DNA of 64,000 nucleotides from Volvariella volvacea V23 (Eukaryota; Basidiomycota; Agaricomycetes; Agaricales; Pluteaceae), in NCBI GenBank assembly GCA_000349905.1, contig KB722737.1, positions 209,327 through 273,326 on the forward strand. The letters run 5' to 3'. The position numbers and the translations under genes were made by a program. Positions 36,100 to 46,394 of the stretch are shown piece after piece. Every line of letters begins with the position of its first letter. Position 1 is the stretch's first letter. The notes under the pieces were generated by a model. It was not told the origin of the DNA. It was given only the letters and a program-made list of their open reading frames with translations, and ran no database searches.

Positions 36100-36590
36100 C
36101 ATGCATTTAGTGATGAATGTGGATTGTCTGGGAGGTGGTGAGAGTGGATTCAGACAACAGCATCTTGGTGTAACACCGGACCATGCTACAACTGTGCCTT
36201 TGTGGTTGAGGACCAGGACACATCAGGTTGCTGAGGTATGAGTGTCGTTCAAGTCCGTTTTTTCTTGTCTTTCAAGTACCAAGGCACCATATATCCATGC
36301 ACATATGTTCAATGGTTCAAAAAGGTTACAACTTCTCTGAACGCTCTCCTCGGGATGTGGCAGGTAAAAGTCAAGAGAACCAGAGTACTACATACTGGTC
36401 CTGGTGATGAAGTTCACTTAATTATTCGTTTGGACATGACATTATGTGCTGCACACTTGATATCAAATTTCACCTCTTAAGTGCCTGCTGGGTTCCCTCA
36501 CCTTGATTCTTTTCATCCACTTGACTATTTCTATGTGAATAATTATATTGACCACCATTCACATGAGCTACTTGTACCACTTTCAGAATA
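36100..36590 (+). mobile_element. Remnant of a Plavaka-like transposon protein (C-terminal part)
   Basis: The plus-strand frame reads VQVRFFLSFKYQGTIYPC, then TYVQWFKKV, a short variable stretch, LGMWQVKVKRT, VHLIIRLDMTLCAAHLI, a stop codon (36478-36480), and in the same frame DSFHPLDYFYVNNYIDHHSH before a second stop near 36590. This order matches the C-terminal region of the large proteins of Plavaka-type (CACTA-like) DNA transposons common in Agaricomycetes. Known members have a similar FFSF..r...PCALV.WF core, a GMWVV segment, AHL, and a final DAF..YYVNKYIDHH. Only the end of the protein remains and it is interrupted by a stop, so it is a dead fragment. No terminal inverted repeats were located. 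Confidence 0.65.
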
Positions 36591-37159
36591 ATGTATTCAT
36601 ATAAGGCTTAGATGTAAAATAACTACTCATTGAATTTTAGGGGTCTGGATGGAGAGCTGGAGATATGGACCCTATGCTGGGACCAGCTCTCCAGTTTTCT
36701 AGCTTTTCTAGATCTAGTTAACACTGACCAAATGCTGATGAGCCGATTTGCACTGTAATCAGATATTGGGGTTTTCGAGATAGGTGGTGATTATTGCATG
36801 GGAGACATAAAATTGGATAAGATGGAACAATAAGATAAGGTGAAGGGAATTGATAAGAAAAGAAGGAAAAAAGGAAAGAAGGAAAAAATATGCCCCTAAG
36901 AGCAAAATTCCTGACAGAGTGATTGAACAAATCAGAGTAAGTATTTTTGAAAATTTAGGTGTTGATTATCCTAGGACATAACTTGACGCTTATGGATCTA
37001 AGATGGACCTAGGGACTATGTTGCATGATTATATCTACCAGTATCCATCGGCATCTCCTTTCATGGCTCAGGACAACTAGGACATTAATCATACAGTATC
37101 GTCCGAACTCCCAAAATTTTGATAGACGTAACGTGGCGAAGGGCCCATTCACCGCATGG
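36591..37159. other. AT-rich DNA between transposon remnant and copy B
   Basis: AT-rich and purine-rich sequence (ggaaaaaaggaaagaagg near 36865) with no protein-like frame. The words ggagagctggagatatggacc and gggaccagctctccag near 36648-36695 form an imperfect inverted repeat and may be a piece of a transposon end. Confidence 0.4.
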
Positions 37160-37396
37160 AGACGCAAACCAAGCAGCACACTCAATGAACAATTGACTAC
37201 AGAAATATGAGTAGTAGAAGACAATGCAACTGTGAGCTACATGCTCTAGTACAATTAGTTGCACTACTTTGCGTGTACGTCTAAGTACGAAAAACTAGTT
37301 AAATCCCGCATCCAAAAACCCGATCTCGCTGGTAAAGCAAACGGATAGAATATAAGAATGACGTATGCTTTCAATCTAAACCCTGCCCGGCAATAC

Positions 37397-37496
37397 NNNN
37401 NNNNNNNNNNNNNNNNNNNNNNNNNNNNNNNNNNNNNNNNNNNNNNNNNNNNNNNNNNNNNNNNNNNNNNNNNNNNNNNNNNNNNNNNNNNNNNNN
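37397..37496. other. Assembly gap (100 N) inside copy B
   Basis: Exactly 100 N of unknown real size. On the minus strand it lies between cactcacttttcata and gtattgccgggcaggg, the same point as the gap in copy A. Confidence 0.95.
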
Positions 37497-37542
37497 TATG
37501 AAAAGTGAGTGAAATGCTTCGGATATGGGCGGTGCTACTTAC

Positions 37543-38397
37543 AGTGCTAATCCATCCGTGAATGGCCTCTTGGGAATCAAGCATTTCCTGGTGTTGTGCC
37601 TTCAGGCCCGTCAGCTCCTTCTTCGTGTTTGCCAATTCCTTCTTTGTGTCCGCCAACTTCCTTTCTGTGGCTTCATTCTTGTCCGCCAATTCCTTTGTGG
37701 TGTCCGCCAATTTCCTTTCTGTGGCTTCATTCTTGCCCTCCAAGTCTACCATCCCCTTGTTCATTTTTTCCATGGCTGACATCAACTCTTGGACTTGCTG
37801 AGCGAGTGTTTTCGGCTGATTACCATGAGAGTCCTCGGTTGATTGCGATGGCTGCGACGTTGGCGGTAGAGGGCTCATGGCCGCTTGACTGACCTTGTCG
37901 ATCAGCGGAGTGGCGAGAGCGGTTGGCATCTCGTGAACCCCAGGACCGATGCCAGAATGGCCCGATTGAACGGCCGCAATCCGTGCAAGAAAAACAGCTC
38001 TCTGGCTGATGGATGTGATTCTATCCGCGTCATCCGGAATCGAAAAGGTAGATTCGCCCAGACTGCGGGTAGTAACGATGAGAGATTCGGGCGTCAAGGC
38101 CTCTGCAGTGTCTGTACCCCAGCGCTGTGCGATGTACGCGCGGATATGCTGTATTGCCGCCGTACGAAGATTGCCAACGGTGTGATGAGGCTCGGCCACG
38201 AAGTATGCGCTGGTCGAGGTTGAACCATCCACCATTTGCAAGACAATCCTCCTGCCCTCTCTGGCCCTCTGCATGTCCGGTTTGTCTGAGAGGCCAATAG
38301 ACCCATCGTCTGTTGGCAGGTCAGCGGGTGGTATATTTGATTTGGATGCGTCCTGTGGAGGCTGCTGAGATGGTTTTGTTGACCGTTTCTTGCCCAT
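37543..38397 (-). CDS. Coiled-coil repeat protein, first exon (3' part hidden by gap)
   Basis: Unknown function. The exon runs from the ATG at 38397 (a Met at 38430 is also in frame) to a GTAAGT donor after IHGWIST. It is 855 nt long and ends on a codon boundary, giving 285 residues. The N-terminus is basic (MGKKRSTKPSQQPPQ). A compact part follows: RRIVLQMVDGSTSTSAY, HTVGNLRTAAIQHIRAY and SLIVTTRSLGESTFSIPDD. Then come a Pro/Ser linker and a C-terminal coiled coil from LAQQVQELMSAMEKMNKGM, with two tandem copies of KNEATERKLADT and TKKELAN/TKKELTG repeats. No signal peptide or membrane segment is seen. The remaining exon(s) would lie in or beyond the gap. The exon is open throughout, unlike copy A, so it may be functional. 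Confidence 0.6.
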
Positions 38398-38470
38398 GGT
38401 GGTTAGAGCATGGTGGTTAGAGAGCGCCACTGGAGAGCGTTAAAATTACGTAATACAGGTGGACCGAGTC

Positions 38471-39109
38471 AAGACTCCATGCCAGATCACGACCAGACCG
38501 ACCGACCTTGTTCAAATCCCCTCCCCACTTTGCAGTAGAGAGATATCTAATGAAGAGAAGCCCCAGTGCTCTTCCATCAGTCCCATCCGAGCAATCTCAC
38601 AAGCTCAACACAACGCCTACAAACACCAAAACCAACTCTGCCAGCTTGATACAGGGTTACCATTCATGATCACGATCACATTCTAATTTTTATTCAGTAC
38701 GCATATATAGCACTTCTTTACGTCTGCCTACAATATCTGTAGCTTATAGAGGTTACCAATCTGTACTAACAACGTTATACCACTATATATGTACAAAAAA
38801 CAATTATATCCAGGAAAAAGCACTGGATCGTATGTAGACAAGAGTAAAAGAAAAGACAGGACACAAAGGAAAAGAACATTTGCGCGCGAACAAGAAGAAA
38901 CTTCATTGTGCTGATCTACAGTGAGACAGCGATGGCAAAAGGAATGAGTTGGGAAAGCCAAAGACGCGTGGCAACAGTCTATATTGGCACAAGGAAAGAA
39001 CAAGGAAAAGGGAGAACGACGAGTGTCCTGCCTTGGTGACATGTCGACCAACACCTCTCCCCTAAAAAGCCCCATTGCAAACGGGACTGTTCATTGGACC
39101 CGGGACCCT
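38471..39109. other. 3' flank of Hrp1-like gene with direct repeat
   Basis: No gene is seen. It holds the right copy of the 130-bp direct repeat (38588-38730) and then probable 3' UTR of the Hrp1-like gene, ending at 39110. Confidence 0.5.
38588..38730 (+). repeat. Direct repeat, right copy
   Basis: Partner of 35950-36088 in the same orientation. The two copies lie about 2.6 kb apart. They may be duplicated flanks of the inserted segment or two members of a dispersed family; the divergence between them suggests the event is not recent. Confidence 0.65.
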
Positions 39110-41418
39110 TCACCGGGCGTACGGATGGAAGTTATGTGCGCCTCTCGACGTTCTCTGGGGTCCAACACCCGAACCACCAGGTCCGCTTCCAACAGGACCC
39201 GTACCGCCCCTAGGTCCTCTTGGTATATTCTGTCCGGCTGTCATCCCAGGTCCACCCGCGCCGGCGCCCATCATACCTCTACCCATACCCCCAGGTCCAC
39301 CACCCCTCATCGCACCTCCAAAACCTCCAGCACCACCAGCGCCACCAGTGCCACCGCCTGCACCGCCTGCACCACCCATACCGCCCATCAACATGGCAGG
39401 GTTCATGCCGCCCATAGCGGCCAACATCGCAGGGTTCATTCCACCCTGGGCAAGTTGGAACATTCTCGTGTACAGCGTTGCCAACGCCTGTGGGTCAAAT
39501 GGTGCATTCCCCCCAGCACCACCTGCACCTGCACCGCTTAGCGCAGCAAAGTTACCCATGCCACCGCCCCCGCCCGCAGCACCACCCATACCCATGCCAC
39601 CACCACTGGCTCCGCCGAAGCTACCCTGGCCTCCGCCAGCGCCGGCACCAAAACGACCGGCACTGTGACCTTCTTCACCTTGGAACTGGTCTCTTTGATG
39701 ACGAGGCTGGGCCAATTTGACATCAATCTGTTACAAACATACATGAATCAACCCCTTCGAACACGACACACGACCAAACACTTACCAGCTTGCCATCAAT
39801 CTCGAGATTGCCAAAGCCCAAGAATGGTGTAACGTCTGTATCTTCAAACGACACAAACCCAAACCCTTTGCTCCTTCCGGTCTCCCTATCCAGCATGACA
39901 GTCGAATCAATGACCTTGCCAAATTGCGAGAAGAATTCTCTCATAGATTCAGAAGTGACACTGCCCGGCAGTCCACCAATGAACAATTTTGTGGCACGTT
40001 GGTGCTCTTGTCTCGGGATAGCGCGCTTTGGGTCAATCTAAAAGGGAGTAGCAATAAGACGGCTTGCATGGGAGCGCTGACAAAGGATGATACATACAAT
40101 CTTGCCATCAAGAATGTGCTCTCTCACCATAACGGCATTGACGCTCGCAGGATCCTCGAAGGTCAAGAAGGCAAAGCATCTTGAACGACCAGTTGCATCT
40201 CGCATGATAGTGCAAGCATCGACCTTGCCGAACTGCGAGAAATAATCTCGGAGTGTCTCTATATCGAGTCGAAACAAGGGTAGGAAAAGAGAGCCGTTTA
40301 GCACTACACATGGTCTAACGAACAACAAATTAATAAAGTATGTACCATCTGTAGTATCCCAATTAAGTCCTCCGATAAACATCTTGCTATATAAGGCAGA
40401 ACATCAAAAAGCATGGCGAAAGAAGCGCATGAGGCGAGTTTGAAGCGTGTTTGGGTTGATGACGATGGTGATGTTGTCCAAGACGCAGGGCGTGCGTAAT
40501 TGACAGATATGGAAAACCAATATGAAAAGCGGAAAAGAAACTGTTATTAGTATCATTGTAACCTAGAACACGGGTTTATCATGCACAACGGAGAGAGGGA
40601 GGGGTGTGGAAAGGAGAGACAATACTGTGCGCTTTGCTTCTCTTTTCTGTTCAGTGCTAGCCTAGCCTAGACGTAGAAAGGGCATAGACGCTAGAGCTAG
40701 GGATGTGTGTGTGACGACGCAACTGACTACGCGAGGATCTACAGATGCGGGTTAATGTATCCCCCGTATTACGCCAGAGCTTCTCCGACTCCTTCACAAC
40801 CAAGCACGATAACAGCGCAAAGAAGGCAAAAGAAAGGAGAAAGACAGCTAGGAGGGGAATGGTGGTTGTGCCTTGACGAGGAAAGGAAATCAGCAGTCAA
40901 AAATCTCACCCTTCGTCTTTCATTTCAGAAGGCCGGACGCTTCGCTCGTTGACAGGGATGTTTTGGTAACCACCCTCGCCTCTTGACTGAGATGACTCGC
41001 GGTAGTCGGTTGCTTGAGGCTGTTCATAGGTCGGAATCTGTTGGGTTTCGTGTTGTGAATATGAGGTTTGGATCGGCTGTGGCGCTGGGGTCGACTGTTT
41101 GCTCGTCTGAGGAGTCGCTTGAAGCGTGATCGAAGAAGCAGTGGTTGGAGAGGTTGCGTGGGCGAATGTAGACGCCGTGTGTCCATTCGTGGTTGGTTTT
41201 GATATTGCCGGAGGAGAGTCGGCTTTTGCAGGCGGCGAGGCGCGGTTTTCAGTCGAAATTGATGGCTCTGTTTGACCTGGCGTAGAAACATCCTCTTGAA
41301 GTTCCGTGAAGTCGGTTTCGTCGTTGCCGTAAAGGTCTTCAGACGAGCGTTGAGCTGCTGTTGGAGAGAGAAAAAGCAAAGACTCACCGCCGTAGAGATC
41401 CGCGTCGAGGTCAGACAT
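39110..41418 (-). CDS. HRP1: Hrp1/Nab4-like hnRNP with two RRM domains
   Basis: RNA-binding protein of the cleavage factor IB type, acting in mRNA 3'-end formation, export and surveillance. Exon 1 (41418-40906) codes MSDLDADLYGG and a Ser/Thr/Pro/Gln-rich N-terminus ending in PSEMKDEG. After an unusually long intron of about 520 nt, RRM1 begins with MFIGGLNWDTTD and continues with DYFSQFGKVDACTIMRD (RNP2 and RNP1-like CFAFLTF). The linker IDPKRAIPRQEHQRATK is characteristic of Hrp1. RRM2 has LFIGGLPGSV and GRSKGFGFVSFED. Introns near 40310, 40090-40035 and 39780-39725 join in frame. The C-terminus is Gly/Ala/Met-rich with repeated AAMGGMNPAML, and ends ARGAHNFHPYAR-like at 39110. Confidence 0.88.
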
Positions 41419-41474
41419 TGTTCAGTGGTGGTGGTCAGTGAGAAGAAATGAGTGGGATGGAAATTGTCGGCTTT

Positions 41475-41504
41475 GTCACGGTAAGTAGGCTGCGTTACCG
41501 TGAC
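41475..41504. promoter_or_regulatory. Inverted repeat GTCACGGTAA-N10-TTACCGTGAC
   Basis: Perfect 10-bp arms at 41475-41484 and 41495-41504 with a 10-bp spacer, about 57 bp upstream of the Hrp1-like ATG (41418). A third GTCACG follows at 41506 and a CACGTG at 41521. One full helical turn between arms would suit a dimeric DNA-binding protein. The regulator is unknown. Confidence 0.45.
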
Positions 41505-41740
41505 TGTCACGCACGCAGCACACGTGATAGCTACCAAATAAAGCAAGTCTGACATCACGCAATTTTTTTCTTGACTCAGTTGAGCGCGGTGGCCATCGCG
41601 GCGATGGAGCGCCGAACAAATACAGACGACGGGATGGCAGCGCTCTGGATCGTCTGGACGAGGGATCGCGTGCGAGCGACCGCCTTGATCCCGGAAGGAC
41701 TCATCGCTTGGTCGCTACTTGACCCCGATATGGAGGGAGC

Positions 41741-41757
41741 ACATGTCCGGGACATGT
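41741..41757. promoter_or_regulatory. 17-bp palindrome ACATGTCC-G-GGACATGT
   Basis: Perfect 8-bp arms around a single G, 64 bp upstream of the PdxT/Sno ATG at 41822. The next bases (cacg) again form GTCACG. A match this long is unlikely by chance in 400 bp, so this is a good candidate operator for the vitamin B6 gene. Confidence 0.45.
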
Positions 41758-41821
41758 CACGATCCGCAAATCACATTAGAAATCTTCATCCCCTACCCAC
41801 TCTTCCTCGCACTCGACCTAC

Positions 41822-42710
41822 ATGGCAGCGCATAGCAACCGTAATGTGACCATTGGAATCCTCGGTGAGCATCCGCCACTTGCTTCGGTCTGTGCACCCA
41901 GTCATCTCGCTCCAAGCTCTCCAAGGTGCATTTGTGGAGCATCAAGCCACTTTACAGCGCCTCGGGATCAAGAGGCCTCTGTTCGTCCCACTCGTAAAAA
42001 CGGTGGAGGACCTGAACGAATGTGATGCACTCATCATCCCGGGTGGAGGTAGGTCATTACCTTATCTTATCTCTCCTCATCCCAACCCATCCATCCTCAG
42101 AATCCACCACCATCGCCCTCCTGGCCAGGATATCCGGTCTCCTCGAGCCCCTCCGCGAATTCGTCCAGTCAAAGCCTGTCTGGGGAACCTGCGCTGGTGC
42201 AATCCTTCTCTCCCAAGCCGTAGAAGGTGCCAAAAAAGGCGGTCAAGATCTCCTCGGTGGCGTTTCATCCAGGATCGCACGAAACGGATGGGGCTCCCAA
42301 GTCGAGTCCTTCGAGGCCCCTCTGCACGTCGTACAGGGATTGGCCAACCCCGACGTGCCATTCACTGGTGTTTTCATTCGCGCTCCCGTGAGTCCTATCT
42401 ACCATTCGCTCTTGACGCATTTTAACGTGCATACTAGGTCATCTTGGAACTCAACCCCAAACCCGAAGATCCGCCGATCACTATCCTTGCTCGCCTCCCT
42501 CCGAACCTCCTCCCTCCCACGCTTACATCCTCAGATACCCTCAACAGCACAACCGACAACCCCCAAACCATCGTCGCTTTCCGCCAAGAGAACCACCTCG
42601 TCACCACATTCCACCCCGAATTAACCAAAGACGACCGATTCCACGATTACTTTGTCCGACAGATCGTGCTACCTTTCGTAGATTCAAAGGCGATTCAACG
42701 TGTGGCCTAA
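41822..42710 (+). CDS. PdxT/Sno glutaminase subunit of PLP synthase
   Basis: Class I glutamine amidotransferase that makes ammonia from glutamine for PdxS/Snz in pyridoxal 5'-phosphate (vitamin B6) synthesis, probably cytosolic. Four exons, 41822-41864, 41917-42048, 42101-42387 and 42438-42710, join in phase to 735 nt (244 residues). Motifs: NVTIGILALQGAFVEHQ at the N-terminus, IIPGGESTTIALL (oxyanion region), PVWGTCAGAILLS (nucleophile Cys), GLANPDVPFTGVFIRAP, and VTTFHPELTKDDRFH (catalytic His with Glu two residues later). All catalytic residues are present. The Snz/PdxS partner is not in this window. A small low-complexity insert (about residues 180-200) lengthens the protein compared with bacterial PdxT. 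Confidence 0.93.
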
Positions 42711-42977
42711 GTTGGAGTATGTAGTAGAAATAGAATGAACTATTAGGACTGGATAGGCCTGTTAGATTTACCCTTTCACTCCTTACGCACAGCAGTAGCT
42801 CTGGTCAGGTTACATCACATTTAACTTATCGCTTGTCCGTAGACCTTGGGAATCATTGCATTTTCGGCAATACCATTGTCCTCGTTCTTATTTCATCTCA
42901 AAACTGAATGGCTCGATAATTTAAAAAGCTGATAACACTGTACAGAACTACATGCATTCAACCATGTTGTAACTTTC

Positions 42978-45768
42978 TTACGCAGCCACATCCACAAAGG
43001 CACACTTGTCCCATCCCAGCACCTCACCTCTACTCGTAACACCCTGCACCCAAAACCTGATTCTATCCAACCCCGGATTCGCCTTGGCCGGCAAATTCTC
43101 TCCCACAACCACAAACGACGCTCCCTTCCCATCCAACCCACTCGTCCCCACCCACGCAAGCTGCGCACTCTCAGGCGACCCAGACGGCGGCGGGGTCCCC
43201 GATGCAAACCTCGTAACATAAATATTCGCATATAGGAAATCGGGATACCAATCGTTCGAGGGTTGGAGCTTCCACGCCGAAAAGTTATCTTCAGGACTAA
43301 CAATAGGTGGTGCCCTAACCGGTCCGCCCAACCCAATCCCTCCAGGCCCACTGCCCGTTCCCGTTGCACCCTCGCCAGAGGTACTTGCAGGAGTCGCCAC
43401 CGCCTTTGTCGAGGGCAACCTATACCTCAACGGAATCCTCGGGTCATTCAAAATCGGATTATTCTTCTTCCAAGTCGAAGTCCTCTCAATCGGCAAGAAT
43501 GGATCCTCAGCAATCGGCACAGCCGAACCAACCGCCCAGGTCAGAGCACCCGCCGGGCTCTGTCCCGTTCCCTCCGTCGTAGGTTTAAACTTTGCCCAAA
43601 GGATTTGAGGCGTTATGGGCGCCAAATCGGTCGACAATGACGCATATGCGTTGATTTGGCCCACCAGGACGGAAATCTCGGCAAGATTCGCCGAGCCAGT
43701 CGTGGAGACGAGGAAACCCAATCCCGAGAGCACTTTCGTGTCGTTTTGGATCAGGGGAGGGGTGAGAGTGACAACGAGCTTGTTCCACCCATTTCCCAGA
43801 GTCGTCGCAGACTTGGGGGCGACTGAAATGACGGCCGCGGGGACAGTCGTGCCAAGTGGTTTAGCCGAAAGCGAGAACGTTACTTGGTCCAACGCAGTCG
43901 GTTGCTCGACCTTATACACGATGGACGCTTCATAAGTCTTCAGTGGCGTCAGCGCGACGGACTGTATAGGAACCCAGAGTTGTCGAGAGCTAATAACGTG
44001 CGAGAGGTTATGGAATATCCTGATCCTGACTGCACTCCCTCCATTGAACGCGTCATCCATTGTGATTCCTGTCTCCGTATGAGGAAGAGGCAACGTCTCC
44101 CCAACATTATGCCACGCCAACCTCGAAAGAGGCCACAAAAGATCGCCAACCGACGTCTGCTTATCAATATCCGCCCATCCATTCGCACTCTGGAAGACCT
44201 TGACGCCATTAACAAACCAGCTCCTTCCTACTCCCGGCGAGAAGGTGGTATGATGCGGCAAATCAATCGGATCCGGTGCGCCAAGGATCGCAAAGAAGTT
44301 CGAAACGGGAACGAACGGCCCCTCTTGTCCAGGCGGTAACTCGGGATCACCAGGACCAGGTTCAGACCCACTGCCAGTCCAAAGTGCATGATCCAATCCC
44401 CACCATGCCTCCCATGTCCATCCTGGGTCATTTTCCCTCGTCTCCCAAGTCCAACCTGGAGCGAACACTGCAACACTCAGGTCGAATGTTTGAGGGCCTA
44501 TATGTGTGAGAGCCTGATAGATTCCGAAACCCGGAACGTGGAATGTGCCTCGCCCCCATACGTCAATACCAATATAGACATCGTTGACTTGCTTGCGTGC
44601 CACTTCGGGTTGTGAAGTAGGCGTGTTCCCCGTTAACGCAGGGGGGAGATTGTTGAAGTAGGTAACATTTCCTTTGGGTCTTGTGCTGGAACCTTCAGCC
44701 GGCCACCACTGCCAATAATAAAGTTGATTCATGACTGTACAACAGAAGAGATCAGCTGACTTACGCTGTAGTTCGTAAAAAGCCCAGTAGAGGACAAAAA
44801 AAATGGGAGATTATAAGCGTCGAGGCGGTTCTGATACGAGATAAATCCGAAAGTTGTAACGCTGTCATACCTGAAAATTAAATGGTCGCATTAGCCATAG
44901 AATCTACGCGAATATTAAGCCTCGAAAACTCACCAAATGGTCTCTGCATGAGGTCCAACCTTCTTCTCCAATTCGGACTGGAGGATCGTCATCCAAGCAG
45001 CAGTCGCCCGTGCTTGATTTGCACCTTCATCAAGCCAGCACTCCCAATTCAAGAGGTATCCATCAAACCCTCTCTGATAAGCGAGGTCAGCTAAGACTTT
45101 GGCATAGTGGTCGGACAAAGGGAAGGAAGTTGTGGTCGGCGGTCGGTTCGTGCTGTCCGGATAGTTGCCTATGACGAGCCGCAAGCAATCAGCTTCACCT
45201 CCGGGCTCGAAGATGCTAGGAAGGTCAAAGCGTCACTGATATGGTCTTGGAAGAGTGTGATTCACGACTCACATGACCCCAAGCATTTTAGAACCTTGTC
45301 GATGAGCGGCGTTGATCCATGCTGGTGGAGGGATGGCGATTCGGTAATGGGAAAAGCTGGACGCAGTCAGACGCCTGAATACAAGAAGGATAACAGCGAC
45401 ATACTAAATGAATGTCTCGCATATCGACCAATATTGGTACGTGTATACCAAGGAGAATGGGCTTTCAGTATATCCACCCTGCATAACATCGTCAATCAAT
45501 GTCCTAGCTTTCAAAGCAGTGTTTCTACCTTGTAGTCATGGCAAACCTACGGAGGAGATTGTCAATTACTACAGAAACACAACCTAATCCACCGACTCAC
45601 CAGTAGTTTTCCTTTACTGTCAGTCGCTGATTTGTTCTTCCTCGGAACATAGGGAAGAACACCCTCCAGCTTCTTGACAGGGGTATCTGCCCATTCATCC
45701 AGTTCGTCCAATGATCGGAAATACGGTTTATAGCCCGTAGAGGGCTCAACTGTCCCAGCAATGGGCAT
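42978..45768 (-). CDS. GH85 endo-beta-N-acetylglucosaminidase (ENGase), paralog 1
   Basis: Enzyme that cleaves the chitobiose core of N-glycans, normally in the cytosol during turnover of misfolded glycoproteins. The start MPIAGTVEPSTGYKPYFRSL is at 45768 and has no signal peptide. The order of landmarks is LEGVLPYVPRK, then VCHDYK and GGYTE..., then YQYWSICETF, ADLAYQRGFDGYLLNWE (catalytic Asn and Glu as NWE, about 45050), WYDSVTTFGFISYQNRL, VYIGIDVWGRGTFH, and FAPGWTWE. The C-terminal beta domains end near 42978 (KCAFVDVAA). Intron ends such as ttggcag (giving NYS-WWPAEG) match paralog 2 exactly. It is tandem with paralog 2 at 46395-49103 in the same orientation, with the same exon pattern, so the two arose by local duplication. 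Confidence 0.88.
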
Positions 45769-46394
45769 TCTTTTCGAGGTGTCGTGTTAACGCGTTAAGT
45801 GACTGTGGGCCTCGAAAGAGTGAAACGACACGGATTATGTGCTGGCCATCGTTTGCTGGCCATATAAGTGGCAAATCAGCACTATCGACCGAAAACAATC
45901 CGAGAGTTGATGCCAGCGATGCAGGTACCATCGTGTCAACTGACTTCTCGAGTGCCTCCCTATCAGGAAAAGATTGGACCCTAATTTCCCCAGACGACGG
46001 TAAGCTTGACGGCCAATGCTTCTGTGGCTGGATTAAGCCTAGAGCTCCGGGGTCGTTTGTCCCTTGTGGACTCGAGCGTGCGACGGTCTGGCCAGTTAAG
46101 CCGTGGCAATGTGGTCCCATGATTCATCGAATGGGTTTATGGGGGTCGACTTCTGATGCCCGAGTGCAAGAGTCTGCTCGGATGGCGTTCTAAGCGAACA
46201 GCACGCTCAGGCAAGACCCTCTGCAGAGGCAGAAGATAGAAGTCGCATGACAGGACTTGCGATTCAGGCTGATGACCGAGGAGGCGAAACCTCGCTAGCC
46301 TCGCTGGCTTTTGCAAGCGCAAACAAACATATCATGCGCGCTTCACCTCTCGCAACGCAGAAGAAGGTTTACACGTTTACAGGACAAGCCGAGA
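45769..46394. other. Spacer between the two ENGase genes
   Basis: A 626-bp interval holding the 3' flank of paralog 2 and the promoter of paralog 1. An overlapping minus frame (45746-46120) has no recognisable domain. Nothing else is seen. Confidence 0.5.

Larger units (their letters stand above)
37160..38470 (-). repeat. Coiled-coil element, copy B
   Basis: Homologue of 16868-18130 on the opposite strand. The shared part includes about 65 bp of upstream sequence, the long first exon, the GTAAGT intron start, the gap position and the sequence downstream of the gap as far as tgctgcttggtttgcgt. Copy B has an extra atgctctaaccacc duplication just before the ATG, and an insertion of about 20-25 bp relative to copy A downstream near 37170-37200. 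Confidence 0.75.
41419..41821. promoter_or_regulatory. Divergent promoter of Hrp1-like and PdxT/Sno genes
   Basis: A 403-bp head-to-head interval. It contains a 10-bp-arm inverted repeat (41475-41504), an additional GTCACG, a CACGTG at 41521-41526, and a 17-bp palindrome (41741-41757) about 65 bp upstream of the PdxT ATG. No clear TATA box is seen. Confidence 0.6.

Noticed and set aside
39075..39668. Pro-rich plus-strand frame of 197 codons
   Set aside because: Antisense of the Gly/Ala-rich Hrp1 C-terminus.
45746..46120. 124-codon minus frame overlapping the start of ENGase paralog 1
   Set aside because: It overlaps a well-supported start codon and has no recognisable features; more likely promoter DNA.
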